A DNA stretch of 64,000 bases from Undaria pinnatifida. Its lineage: Eukaryota; Sar; Phaeophyceae; Laminariales; Alariaceae. The translations under genes and the position numbers were made by a program. The stretch spans positions 24,779 to 88,778 of the forward strand of contig JABAKD010000039.1 in NCBI GenBank assembly GCA_012845835.1, written 5' to 3'. The notes below the pieces were generated by a model. That model saw only the letters and a program-made list of their open reading frames with translations, did no database searches and was not told the DNA's origin. Positions 8,167 to 16,709 of this stretch are shown here, piece after piece. Within the stretch, counting starts at the first letter, position 1, and each line of letters begins with the position of its first letter.

Positions 8167-10212
8167 ATGAGCGACCAGACAAATTTAGACCAAACGCATA
8201 TGGTGATCTTTATGCCTTCGGGGCGGCGCGGTCTGGTACCGGCCGGTACCACCGTGCTGGATGCAGCGCGCGAATTAGGTGTTTCAATCGCTTCGATTTG
8301 TGGCGGCCACATGACTTGCAACAAATGTCTTGTCAAACTGGAAGCAGGCGAATTTGCCAAGCATGGCATTCGCTCAGACGAAGCACATTTATCACCGGTC
8401 GGTCCTGAAGAAATCAACCTTCTTGAAGAGCTCGAAAGTAGCGACTGTCGTCTATCTTGTCAGGCACAGGTTTTAGGTGACTCCCTACTCTTTGTGCCTG
8501 AGGAAAGCCGCACGCGCGAACAGATTATTCGCAAGTCGGCTACCGAACGGGTAATCAAGCTGCTCCCCGCCATTCGCAAATATTACGTAAAAGTCACCCC
8601 CGCCGAGCTTGGTGATTACCGCTCAGATTGGGAACGCGTCAAAGACGCCCTCCGCGAACAATATGGGGTGGAGGCAACCCGGATAGATTTCCCCGTTCTC
8701 CGTACGATCCAACCCGCTTTACGCAAAGAATCATGGAACGTCACCGTCACACTTTGGCAAGAGCATGAAGTGATTGACGTTCAACCAGGCCTGGTCGAAG
8801 GGGTCTATGGGCTGGCTGTCGATATCGGCAGTACAACCATCGCGGCCTTCCTTTGTGACCTTCTAACTGGTGATATCGTGGCCAATGAATCGATCATGAA
8901 TCCACAAGTGACGTTCGGTGAAGATTTAATGAGCCGTGTCTCTTATGCCATGACCAACCGGGATGGCCTGAAAAAGATGCACGATGCCATTATCGATGGG
9001 CTGAACAAACTGGGCAGCAAGGTTGCCCGCTCAGCCGGCATTCGTCCGCGCGATATTCATGAAGCGGTTTTTGTTGGCAACACGACTATGACCCACATTT
9101 TGCTGGGAATTGATCCACTTGAACTTGGTGGTGCACCATTCGCCCTGGCGACACGTGAATCAGTTGATATCAAGGCGCGGGATCTGGGTCTGCGCTTCCA
9201 TCAAGGTGCAAACATTCATATCTTGCCCGCTGAGGCCGGCCATGTCGGAGCTGATAATGTCGGCGTCCTGGTCGCAGAGATGCCTCATGAATTTGAAGGC
9301 ACCGTCCTGGTTGTTGATGTTGGGACAAATGCCGAAATTGTATTGGGACACGAGAAGCAACTTTACAGTGCCTCAAGCCCGACTGGGCCCGCATTTGAAG
9401 GTGCTCAAATAGCCCATGGGATGCGAGCCGCAGCCGGCGCGATTGAACGAGTGCGCATCGACCCCACAACCAAGGTTGCTTCGTTTCGTATTATCGGCGA
9501 GGAACGCTGGTCAGTAGATTGGAACCTGAACCCTGAGGCTCCCCTTGAAGAGCAACCAGCCCATTTGGCCTCCGGTATTTGTGGCTCTGGCATTATTGAA
9601 GTCATCGCCGAAATGTTCCTGGCTGGGATCCTGATGCCTGATGGTCGCTTTGACCCTGATTGCATTGACGAGCGAATCATTTTCGAGGATCGCAAGGGTT
9701 CCTATGTGCTGGCCACAAGTGAGCAAACTACAACCGGGCGGCCGATCTTAGTCACCCAGGATGATGTACGTAATATCCAACTCGCCAAGGCAGCCCTTTA
9801 TGCAGGTTCAAAACTGTTAATGGGGCATGCAGGCGTGCAAAAAGTTGACCGAATAATCATGGCCGGCGCTTTCGGTAGTTTTATTGACCCGAAATACGCT
9901 ATGATTTTAGGCTTGATTCCAGATTGCGATTTGGAAATGGTCAATGCGGTAGGCAATGCCGCCGGTGATGGTGCGCGCATCGCACTTCTTAACAGAGAAC
10001 GCCGGGCAAATGCTGAGCAATTAGCTCATTGGGTGAATTATGTCGAAACCGCTGTTCACCCAGATTTTCAAGACCAGTTTGTCGGGGCGATTCATATCCC
10101 GCATGCGACAGATAGTTTCGAACATTTAGCAGGAATTTTACCTACAAAAAAGACGACCACTGCAGAACAAAGTGGGCGTGGCAAAAGACGTCGGCGGAGA
10201 GTTCGCAATTAA
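8167..10212 (+). CDS. RACo-like corrinoid-activating ASKHA ferredoxin protein with Arg-rich C-terminal tail
   Basis: A 681-residue protein of the reductive-activator-of-corrinoid type. It has an N-terminal [2Fe-2S] ferredoxin domain (Cys45, Cys51, Cys54 and Cys94 or Cys98), a linker region, then a DUF4445/ASKHA ATPase core (LAVDIGSTTIAAFLCDL, VDVGTNAEIVLG, GAFGSFIDPKYA). Such proteins use ATP and low-potential electrons to return inactive Co(II) corrinoid to the Co(I) state. The last 20 residues are a basic tail ending GRGKRRRRRVRN, not part of the family fold. No clear Shine-Dalgarno precedes the ATG. The next gene is the corrinoid protein, 33 bases downstream, its obvious partner. Confidence 0.92.
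   Translation: MSDQTNLDQTHMVIFMPSGRRGLVPAGTTVLDAARELGVSIASICGGHMTCNKCLVKLEAGEFAKHGIRSDEAHLSPVGPEEINLLEELESSDCRLSCQAQVLGDSLLFVPEESRTREQIIRKSATERVIKLLPAIRKYYVKVTPAELGDYRSDWERVKDALREQYGVEATRIDFPVLRTIQPALRKESWNVTVTLWQEHEVIDVQPGLVEGVYGLAVDIGSTTIAAFLCDLLTGDIVANESIMNPQVTFGEDLMSRVSYAMTNRDGLKKMHDAIIDGLNKLGSKVARSAGIRPRDIHEAVFVGNTTMTHILLGIDPLELGGAPFALATRESVDIKARDLGLRFHQGANIHILPAEAGHVGADNVGVLVAEMPHEFEGTVLVVDVGTNAEIVLGHEKQLYSASSPTGPAFEGAQIAHGMRAAAGAIERVRIDPTTKVASFRIIGEERWSVDWNLNPEAPLEEQPAHLASGICGSGIIEVIAEMFLAGILMPDGRFDPDCIDERIIFEDRKGSYVLATSEQTTTGRPILVTQDDVRNIQLAKAALYAGSKLLMGHAGVQKVDRIIMAGAFGSFIDPKYAMILGLIPDCDLEMVNAVGNAAGDGARIALLNRERRANAEQLAHWVNYVETAVHPDFQDQFVGAIHIPHATDSFEHLAGILPTKKTTTAEQSGRGKRRRRRVRN
8238..8247. 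repeat. Iterated palindrome ACCGGCCGGT, first of 24 copies
   Basis: I count 24 exact copies of this decamer, starting at 8238, 12105, 15114, 17593, 19388, 21658, 23335, 24147, 25316, 28074, 32901, 36485, 37840, 40636, 45467, 46640, 48550, 49988, 50111, 51385, 51745, 56920, 62582 and 63174. Chance alone predicts about 0.06 copies in 64 kb. All copies lie inside genes and are read in all three frames (as xPAG, xRPV and xTGR), so protein sequence does not explain them. Some extend further: this copy is a 16-bp palindrome (8235-8250) and the one at 17593 is 18 bp. Confidence 0.9.
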
Positions 10213-10245
10213 CTCTCCAGTCCGGCCAATTGATCGAGGAATCTT

Positions 10246-10935
10246 ATGAGCGAAGAAGAAGAAGAAATTGATATCACTACTTTGCCTTTGGACGAGCTTT
10301 ATGAGCTTATGGGTGAGGATCTTTATGATGGTTACGCCGATGAGGTGACTGACGAAGTTAAAGAAGCATTATCCCGGGGCCAGGAGCCATATGAGGTATT
10401 GACCAACGGATTGGTTGCGGGCATGGATATTGTCGGCATTGACTTTCGCGATGGAATCCTTTTCGTACCGGAAGTGCTGATGGCGGCCAAGGCAATGAAA
10501 GCAGGTATGGCAATTTTACGTCCGCTTCTTGCTGAAACAGGTGCGCCGCCGATTGGTTCAATGGTTGTTGGTACAGTGAAAGGTGACATCCATGATATTG
10601 GCAAAAACCTCGTCTCCATGATGATGGAAGGGGCTGGTTTTGAAGTATATGACCTCGGTATCAACAACTCTGTCGAGGATTATTTGTCAGCAATCGAAGA
10701 GCACAAACCAGACATTCTTGGCATGAGTGCCCTTCTGACCACCACAATGCCTTACATGCGTGTTGTTATTAAAGCGCTGAAAGAGAAGGGAATTCGTGAC
10801 GATATTACCGTATTAGTAGGTGGCGCCCCTCTAAATGAAGCCTTCGCCGAAGATATCGAGGCAGATGCCTATTGCCGTGATGCAGCCGTCGCAGTTGAGA
10901 CAGCTAAGAAGTTTATGCAAATTCGCCGAGGCTAA
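10246..10935 (+). CDS. Methyl-carrying corrinoid protein with acidic N-terminus
   Basis: A 229-residue corrinoid protein of the MtbC/MtgC type. It has an N-terminal helical cap (about 35-95) and a Rossmann-like B12-binding domain with the base-off ligand motif D114-x-H116-x-x-G119, followed by GMSALLTTTM and LVGGAPLNEAFA. It carries the methyl group between the methyltransferases encoded around it. The first 40 residues are extraordinarily acidic: MSEEEEEID at the very start, and about 17 Asp/Glu against a single Lys. This contrasts with the Arg-rich tails of its presumed partners. GAGGA lies six bases before the ATG. Confidence 0.95.
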   Translation: MSEEEEEIDITTLPLDELYELMGEDLYDGYADEVTDEVKEALSRGQEPYEVLTNGLVAGMDIVGIDFRDGILFVPEVLMAAKAMKAGMAILRPLLAETGAPPIGSMVVGTVKGDIHDIGKNLVSMMMEGAGFEVYDLGINNSVEDYLSAIEEHKPDILGMSALLTTTMPYMRVVIKALKEKGIRDDITVLVGGAPLNEAFAEDIEADAYCRDAAVAVETAKKFMQIRRG

Positions 10936-11018
10936 ATCCACGAAAGGGATTCCGCAAGCAAACTATGTTAAACTGCAGATTCGTTGCGGAACTTATTTGA
11001 AGGTGAGGTAGTTGATTA

Positions 11019-12011
11019 ATGAATAACCTGCGGGCATTATTGGAAGCTGAAAAATATCTTGTTTTAGATGGTGCAATGGGTACCATGCTGATGGATGCGG
11101 GCCTCACTCAAGGGGATCCGCCTGAAGAATGGAACGTTAGCCAGGCAGACAAGGTCAAAAGCATCCACGAAGCGTATATTGTAGCTGGCTCTGACATTGT
11201 TCTTACTAACAGTTTTGGCGGCACTAGCTATCGATTAAAACTACATAAATTTCAAGATCGAGTCTATGAATTTAATCGGGCCGCTGCCGAGGTTGCTCGA
11301 CAGGCTGCAGACGAAGCAGGTCGGCCAGTATTTGTCGCGGGCTCTCTAGGGCCGACGGGCGAGCTGTTAACCCCGATGGGGACAATGACTTACGAACAAG
11401 CTGTTGATGCGTTTGCGATGCAAGCCCGGGGCTTGCATGATGGTGGCGCAGATTTGCTTTGGGTAGAGACAATGAGTGATCTCAACGAAGTTAAGGCTGC
11501 GGTCGAAGGAGCTCGCTCAGTTTCTGACTTACCAATAGTCGCAACAATGAGTTTTGACACAAATGGCCGTACGATGATGGGTATCACAGCAACGTATGCG
11601 GCTGAAGAACTAAGCAAGCTCGGTTTGTTTGGCTTTGGTGCCAATTGCGGCAACAATCTTGCTGATACGGAAGCTGCCATTCGCGAAATGCATCAAGCCA
11701 GACCGGATGCAGTGCTGGTTGCCAAAGCCAACGCAGGCATACCTCGCTGGGGTGAAGCTGGCCTTGAATATGATGGAACACCCGAGGTCATGGCAAATTT
11801 CGCCCGCCGCGTAAGCTACGCCGGGGCAACTTTAATTGGTGGCTGCTGTGGCAGTGGACCGGCCCATATTACCGACATGCGCCTAGCCCTGGACAAACCG
11901 GTGCCTGAGGATCAATTAATGCCTTTGGCCGGAGTAAGTTCAGCAGCGGCAAATGGATCAGCTGGAAATAACAGCAAGCCAGCACGTACCCGACGGCGGC
12001 GACGCGGATAG
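11019..12011 (+). CDS. Homocysteine S-methyltransferase family protein with Arg-rich C-terminal tail
   Basis: A 330-residue TIM barrel of the homocysteine S-methyltransferase family (MetH N-terminal/BHMT type). The zinc ligands are Cys210 in ANCGN and Cys276-Cys277 in GGCCGSG. Family members methylate homocysteine to methionine. In this setting the donor is most likely the methylated corrinoid protein encoded just upstream, though betaine or another methyl donor is possible. The barrel ends near residue 300; a low-complexity linker then leads to the tail ARTRRRRRG. A GAGG element lies about 12 bases before the ATG. Next to MetV and MetF it connects methyl groups to methionine synthesis. Confidence 0.9.
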   Translation: MNNLRALLEAEKYLVLDGAMGTMLMDAGLTQGDPPEEWNVSQADKVKSIHEAYIVAGSDIVLTNSFGGTSYRLKLHKFQDRVYEFNRAAAEVARQAADEAGRPVFVAGSLGPTGELLTPMGTMTYEQAVDAFAMQARGLHDGGADLLWVETMSDLNEVKAAVEGARSVSDLPIVATMSFDTNGRTMMGITATYAAEELSKLGLFGFGANCGNNLADTEAAIREMHQARPDAVLVAKANAGIPRWGEAGLEYDGTPEVMANFARRVSYAGATLIGGCCGSGPAHITDMRLALDKPVPEDQLMPLAGVSSAAANGSAGNNSKPARTRRRRRG

Positions 12012-12076
12012 GCACAAAATAGGGCATGTAGCACCTTCACCACACCCTAAAGGGTAATTTACAGTGAGGTTTAGAG

Positions 12077-12592
12077 ATGAGACGGCTAGGAAAATGGTTA
12101 CAAGACCGGCCGGTCTGGCTCGAACGTGCCTATCGGTTGACGCATGTCTTCTTCGAAAAAGGCAAACCTCTATTTGAGCGGCTCGGCTTTGAACGAGTTG
12201 ATCGATTAATCAATCGTGGTGAAGAGTGGTCGAAAAAGGCTATATTTGATTGCCGCATGTGTGGACAATGTGTCCTCCATTCCACCGGCATGACTTGTCC
12301 CATGAGCTGTCCCAAAAATCTTCGTAATGGCCCTTGCGGGGGCGTCCGAATCAACGGAAATTGCGAAGTTATCCCTGATATGAAATGTATATGGGTCGAG
12401 GCGTTCGAGCGCTCGAAGCATATGGAACATTACGGAGCTGAAATCATGCATATTCAGCCACCGGTCAATCGCCAACTCGAAGGTTCATCTGCCTGGGTAA
12501 ACATGATAACCGGAGTAGATAAAGAAGCACCCAAAGCGTGGCAGGGTGACAATTTTATTCCTCTGATAGAAGTTGGGGATGTGTGGAAGTAG
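12077..12592 (+). CDS. metV: MetV-like methylenetetrahydrofolate reductase C-terminal-domain protein
   Basis: A 171-residue Cys-rich protein of the kind encoded beside short bacterial MTHFRs. The core has FDCRMCGQCVLHSTGMTC then PMSCPKNLRNGPCGG and a further Cys in CEVIPDMKC, which fit iron-sulfur or zinc binding. MetV is required for activity of MetF in acetogens, where it helps feed electrons to the flavin. GAGG precedes the ATG. The stop codon is two bases before the MetF ATG, so the two are surely co-translated and form one enzyme. Confidence 0.9.
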   Translation: MRRLGKWLQDRPVWLERAYRLTHVFFEKGKPLFERLGFERVDRLINRGEEWSKKAIFDCRMCGQCVLHSTGMTCPMSCPKNLRNGPCGGVRINGNCEVIPDMKCIWVEAFERSKHMEHYGAEIMHIQPPVNRQLEGSSAWVNMITGVDKEAPKAWQGDNFIPLIEVGDVWK

Positions 12593-12594
12593 TC

Positions 12595-13593
12595 ATGGTC
12601 GATACCGCAATGAAATCAGGTAGTCGCCTGGAACGTGTTTTGCGCTCCGGCCGCTTTGCCGTAACGGCCGAGCTCAACCCTCCCGATAGTGCCAATCCGG
12701 AAGAAGTCTATCAAGCCGCCCTGGTGCTTTCCGGGGTTTGTGATGGTATCAATGCAACAGATGCCTCAGGGGCTCATTGCCATATGTCGAGTGTCGCTAT
12801 CTGTGCGCTGCTCACCAGAGCCGGCTACGAACCTATATTGCAAGTTTCATGTCGCGACAAGAATCGAATCGCGATTCAAGGCGATCTGCTGGGCGCAGCG
12901 GCAATGGGAGTTGGTAATGTCCTATGCCTGACCGGCGATGATGTTTCAGTTGGAGATCAGCCACAAGCCAAACGGGTTTTTGATTTTGACTCGATTCAGT
13001 TGATTCGCACAGTCAAGATTATGCGTGACCAGGCCCAATTCCTTAGTGGTCGGAAATTGGACGTGCCACCGCGATTCCTCATAGGAGCCGCCTCCAACCC
13101 GTTTGTCCAGCCTTTTGAATGGCGACCCTATCGACTTGCTAAGAAAATTGAAGCTGGTGCCGACTTCATCCAGACTCAATATTGTTTTGATATCCCACGT
13201 CTCAAAACTTTTATGCAAAAAGTTCGTGATTTGGGCTTGCATGAGAAATGTTACATTTTGGTAGGGGTTGGCCCTTTGCGCTCTGACAAAGCGGCAAATT
13301 TCATGAGAACGAAGGTGCCAGGGGTCTACATCCCTGACGAAATCGTTGAGCGGCTACGAAAACTGCCTAAAGAGAAAAAGCGTGCTGAAGGTAAAAAAAT
13401 CTGTATAGAGATGATTCAGCAGGCGCGCGAAATTGTAGGGGTTGCCGGTATTCATGTGATGGCTTACCGGCAAGAAGAGCTTGTCGCTGAGATAATTGAG
13501 GAAGCAGGCCTGCTGCCACGGCCAATGCGAACAGGGTTGCCTGATCCGGTACGTGGTCGGCGCCAGGCGAAGTCAAACGAAATCACCTTTTAG
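12595..13593 (+). CDS. metF: Methylenetetrahydrofolate reductase
   Basis: A 332-residue flavin TIM barrel that interconverts 5,10-methylene-THF and 5-methyl-THF. Family segments include FAVTAELNPPDSANP near the start, GVCDGINATDASGA, GNVLCLTGDD and ADFIQTQYCFDI. The ATG at 12595 is chosen because GGAAG lies six bases upstream; an in-frame GTG at 12583 would overlap MetV. In a demethylation pathway the enzyme would run in the oxidative direction, from methyl-THF to methylene-THF, with MetV as electron partner. It lacks the Arg-rich tails seen on proteins that contact the corrinoid protein. Confidence 0.93.
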   Translation: MVDTAMKSGSRLERVLRSGRFAVTAELNPPDSANPEEVYQAALVLSGVCDGINATDASGAHCHMSSVAICALLTRAGYEPILQVSCRDKNRIAIQGDLLGAAAMGVGNVLCLTGDDVSVGDQPQAKRVFDFDSIQLIRTVKIMRDQAQFLSGRKLDVPPRFLIGAASNPFVQPFEWRPYRLAKKIEAGADFIQTQYCFDIPRLKTFMQKVRDLGLHEKCYILVGVGPLRSDKAANFMRTKVPGVYIPDEIVERLRKLPKEKKRAEGKKICIEMIQQAREIVGVAGIHVMAYRQEELVAEIIEEAGLLPRPMRTGLPDPVRGRRQAKSNEITF

Positions 13594-13759
13594 ACAAACC
13601 GTAGAAAGTTTCAGGATTGAATAATTGGTTCCTTGAATCACACCGCATGTCTAGCACAAGCCTACAACCTAATCTTACGTTGTCACAAGGTTCAATCGAC
13701 GAGTTGTATGTAGACAGTTTGCCGCTTAACAATGACAACATTACTTTTCGAGGAAATAG

Positions 13760-14662
13760 ATGCCAGAAACAATAATTAGCTCCAAGACAAAAACCATTAT
13801 AATTAGCCCGGACCGGCCGTTCACGATTATCGGTGAACGAATAAATCCAACCGGCCGGAAATTGCTTGCTCGTGAAATGGCTGCTGGTGACTTTAGCCGT
13901 GTTGAAAAGGATGCCCTGGCCCAGGTTGCCGCCGGTGCCCACATGCTCGACGTAAATGCTGGCATCCCTCTTGCCGACGAACCGGCTATCATGGCCAAGT
14001 CTATCAAATTGGTCCAATCAATTACTGATGTTCCACTTTCGATTGACTCCTCCATAGTCGAAGCGCTCCGGCAGGGCCTCGAAGCATATGAAGGCAAAGC
14101 TCTGTTAAATTCCGTTACCGGGGAAGAAGAGCGTCTAGAAGTGGTTCTTCCCCTCGTCAAGAAACACGGCTGCGCCGTTATCGGTATTTCCAACGACGAG
14201 ACTGGTATATCTGAAGATCCCGACGTACGTTTTGCTGTAGCCAAGAAGATTGTTGAGCGCGCCATGGACCATGGTATTCCGCGCGAAGATGTACTAATCG
14301 ATCCGCTTGTAATGCCAATCGGCGCCATGCGTTATGCCGGACGGCAGGTATTTAGCATCGTCAACCGCTGCTTGACCGAACTAGGTGTAAACACTTGCTG
14401 TGGTGCCAGTAATGTCTCCTTTGGACTCCCGAATCGTGGCCCGCTCAACGGAACATTCCTGGCGATGGCGATGTCTGCTGGCATGGCCTCTGCCATTACC
14501 AATCCCATTGAAGAGCATATCAAGACTGCTATCATGGTTGGTGATGTCATGATGGGTAACGATGAAAATTGCCTGACCTGGATTGGGGCCAATCGACCGC
14601 CGGCCAAAGAGGGTGCAGGTGGCGGTCGTGAACGCCGGCGGCGGCGCAGTCGCGACAGTTAA
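13760..14662 (+). CDS. Methyltetrahydrofolate:corrinoid methyltransferase (DHPS-like fold) with Arg-rich C-terminal tail
   Basis: A 300-residue pterin-binding TIM barrel of the AcsE/MtgA/MtvA group: IGERINPTGRKLLAREM, GAHMLDVNAGIP, PLSIDSS, NSVTGEEER and the C-terminal NTCCGASNVSFGLPNR. It moves a methyl group between a corrinoid protein and THF; here most likely from the methylated corrinoid protein at 10246 to THF, completing the chain MttB-like enzyme, corrinoid protein, THF. The C-terminus is GGGRERRRRRSRDS, again an Arg-rich extension. GAGG lies seven bases before the ATG. It ends the cluster and is followed by a strong terminator. Confidence 0.92.
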   Translation: MPETIISSKTKTIIISPDRPFTIIGERINPTGRKLLAREMAAGDFSRVEKDALAQVAAGAHMLDVNAGIPLADEPAIMAKSIKLVQSITDVPLSIDSSIVEALRQGLEAYEGKALLNSVTGEEERLEVVLPLVKKHGCAVIGISNDETGISEDPDVRFAVAKKIVERAMDHGIPREDVLIDPLVMPIGAMRYAGRQVFSIVNRCLTELGVNTCCGASNVSFGLPNRGPLNGTFLAMAMSAGMASAITNPIEEHIKTAIMVGDVMMGNDENCLTWIGANRPPAKEGAGGGRERRRRRSRDS

Positions 14663-14689
14663 ATTAAAGAGCAAACATTTGAAAACATA

Positions 14690-14727
14690 AGCCAGCATCG
14701 GGAGCTATTCCTGATGCTGGCTTTTTG
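14690..14727 (+). terminator. Rho-independent terminator of the corrinoid cluster
   Basis: Ten-bp perfect arms (AGCCAGCATC and its complement) with a 13-nt loop, followed by five T residues, 28 bases after the stop of the DHPS-like methyltransferase gene. It separates this gene from the promoter of the next one. Confidence 0.85.
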
Positions 14728-14751
14728 ATTTAAGCGACCAATGGCTATAAT
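14723..14751 (+). promoter_or_regulatory. Promoter of the CHMI-like gene, apparently leaderless
   Basis: A perfect -10 box TATAAT at 14746-14751, 17 bases after TTTTGA (14723-14728). The ATG follows after only six bases, so transcription should start at or next to the start codon and no ribosome site fits in between. Confidence 0.6.
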
Positions 14752-14757
14752 CAGACA

Positions 14758-15150
14758 ATGCCTCAACTAATCCTCGATTTCAGCAACAACCTCCAGCCCG
14801 AATTGCCAATACTCTTTCGTGAGCTACACGAGGCGATGGTTGCCACCGGAGCGGTCAATCTCAAAGGGCTAAAGAGTCGGGCCGTCAGGCATGATGAATT
14901 TTACATGGCTGATGGCCATCCCGATTACAAATTTGTACATCTCACGATTTACATGCGCGAAGGGCGTCCCCTTGAAGTACAAAAAGATGTTGCCCAACGC
15001 ACAATGGCTGTCCTGGAAGCCCATTTTGCGGCAGAACGAGAAAGTGGCTTTATCTCCATCTCTAATGACATACAGCAACTCTTGCATGGAACAGCGTTAA
15101 CAAAGCACAACATACCGGCCGGTGGGCATCCGGACTGGCAAAACCGATGA
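14758..15150 (+). CDS. 5-carboxymethyl-2-hydroxymuconate isomerase (CHMI) family tautomerase
   Basis: A 130-residue protein starting MPQLILDFSNNL, as in CHMI proteins of the tautomerase superfamily, whose proline exposed at position 2 is the catalytic base. HDEFYMADGHPDYKFVHLTIYMREGRPLEVQKDVAQ is the typical centre. In homoprotocatechuate degradation the enzyme isomerises a muconate semialdehyde derivative, but no other genes of that pathway are nearby, so the substrate is open. The mRNA is probably leaderless (TATAAT six bases before the ATG). It overlaps the MATE gene by four bases (ATGA), implying coupled translation. Confidence 0.8.
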   Translation: MPQLILDFSNNLQPELPILFRELHEAMVATGAVNLKGLKSRAVRHDEFYMADGHPDYKFVHLTIYMREGRPLEVQKDVAQRTMAVLEAHFAAERESGFISISNDIQQLLHGTALTKHNIPAGGHPDWQNR

Positions 15151-16709
15151 AGCTTTCCGCTACGCGCCGTGAAACGCTCGGTCAATTCTGGCGGCTGGGC
15201 ACGCCGGTCGTTCTCACCAATCTACTACAAAGTCTTGTCAATGTAGTTGATGTATTTATGGTTGGCCGCCTGGGTACATTGGCGATCGCTGCAGTGGGAA
15301 TGAGCAGTGTCATCCGTATGCTGGTTCTGGTGATGGTCCTCTCAGTATCGGCCGGTGGCATGAGCCTCATTGCTCAGGCTCGCGGTGCCCGCGATCCGGA
15401 GCAGATGAGCTTTGTCACCCGGCAATCAATTTCATCCGGTGTCTTGTTAGGGCTATTTCTGACTGGCGTTGGCTTTTTAATCTCTGAACCATTACTCCGT
15501 TTTGCCAATAGCGGTGGCGATCCGTCAGCCATTGCCCTGGGCAGCAACTACCTCAACATTATCTTCGCTGGCATGATTTTTCTTGTGCTGAATACGGTCT
15601 TTAACCGTCTTATGCAAGGCGCAGGTGACACGCTCACGCCCCTCTATCTGACCGGTGGACTCAACATTTTAAATATTGGTCTCAACTATGTGTTCATGTT
15701 TGGATTGGGACCCATTCCGGCCTATGGGATTGCCGGAGCAGCACTTGGCACTGTGGTGTCGCGGGCAATTGGAGTTTTTGCCGCCCTATGGCTAATTTAT
15801 GCCAACAAAAATGTTGTCAAACTCCTGCCTGGCACCTATTGGCCCAATTGGCGAATGTATATCGACATATTCTCTATTGGTGTACCTTCAGGCGTTCAAG
15901 GCCTCTTTCGCAACGGCTCCAGGTTATTGATTGTCAGCATTTTGACTTCGACCGAAGTTGGCACCTATGGAGCAGCCGCCCTGGCGATCGGGCTACAAGT
16001 TGAATCATTGGCATTCATGCCTGGCCTTGGGTTAAATGTGGCATCCACCAGCCTGGTTGGTCAATCCCTAGGCAAATGGCAACCGGAAGAGGCCAGATTG
16101 CGAGGTAATACCGGCATCTTGCTTGGCCTAATTCTAATGACGGTACTCTCGGCGCCCATTGTGATTTTTGCTCCGGCCATTATTCGCTTTTTTGATCCGA
16201 GTGCCCATCCACTTGTAGCCTCGGCCGGTGTTTCCTATCTACGTATTGCTACACTGACACAGCCTCTTATCGCTATCGCTATGATCGCCAACGGGGCAAT
16301 GCGAGGTGCAGGGGATACCCTTCCGGGAATGCTTAGCACGCTAATGGCTCGTGGAGTCGTGGCGGTATTCTTGTCGCAGTTGTTTGCTATCTGGCTAGGA
16401 ATGGGCTCGATCGGGGTCTGGTACGCGCTTGCTATTGGCAACATTTTGGATTCTGTAATCATGGCGCTTCGCTGGCGCAGCTCTAAATGGATTGGCGTCG
16501 CCTTACACAAAAGCTCAGTCTATCGAGTCCATTTGCACCACCTATCCGACCAATCCCAGCAACAATATTTGAGTGAAGTCAAGGCACCATTTATGGCGAT
16601 AAACGATGCCCGGGAATGGGTCGAGGCGGAACAAGTGCGTTATACAACACCACAGGGCGACCATCTGGTTCTATTTGCGGAAGGCGGCTACAAAGTCAGC
16701 GAGCAATAG
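15147..16709 (+). CDS. MATE-family efflux transporter
   Basis: A 520-residue inner-membrane protein with about twelve hydrophobic segments arranged as two MATE halves. Typical pieces are GTPVVLTNLLQSLVNVVDVFMVGRLG in the first helices, MQGAGDTLTPLY after helix 4, and GAMRGAGDTLPGML at the equivalent place in the second half. MATE proteins export cationic organic compounds using Na+ or H+ gradients. A hydrophilic tail of about 60 residues after the last helix (from about residue 455) is unusual for the family and has no recognised domain. Starts within the stop codon of the CHMI-like gene. The gene end overlaps the convergent kinase gene by 14 bases. Confidence 0.9.
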   Translation: MKLSATRRETLGQFWRLGTPVVLTNLLQSLVNVVDVFMVGRLGTLAIAAVGMSSVIRMLVLVMVLSVSAGGMSLIAQARGARDPEQMSFVTRQSISSGVLLGLFLTGVGFLISEPLLRFANSGGDPSAIALGSNYLNIIFAGMIFLVLNTVFNRLMQGAGDTLTPLYLTGGLNILNIGLNYVFMFGLGPIPAYGIAGAALGTVVSRAIGVFAALWLIYANKNVVKLLPGTYWPNWRMYIDIFSIGVPSGVQGLFRNGSRLLIVSILTSTEVGTYGAAALAIGLQVESLAFMPGLGLNVASTSLVGQSLGKWQPEEARLRGNTGILLGLILMTVLSAPIVIFAPAIIRFFDPSAHPLVASAGVSYLRIATLTQPLIAIAMIANGAMRGAGDTLPGMLSTLMARGVVAVFLSQLFAIWLGMGSIGVWYALAIGNILDSVIMALRWRSSKWIGVALHKSSVYRVHLHHLSDQSQQQYLSEVKAPFMAINDAREWVEAEQVRYTTPQGDHLVLFAEGGYKVSEQ

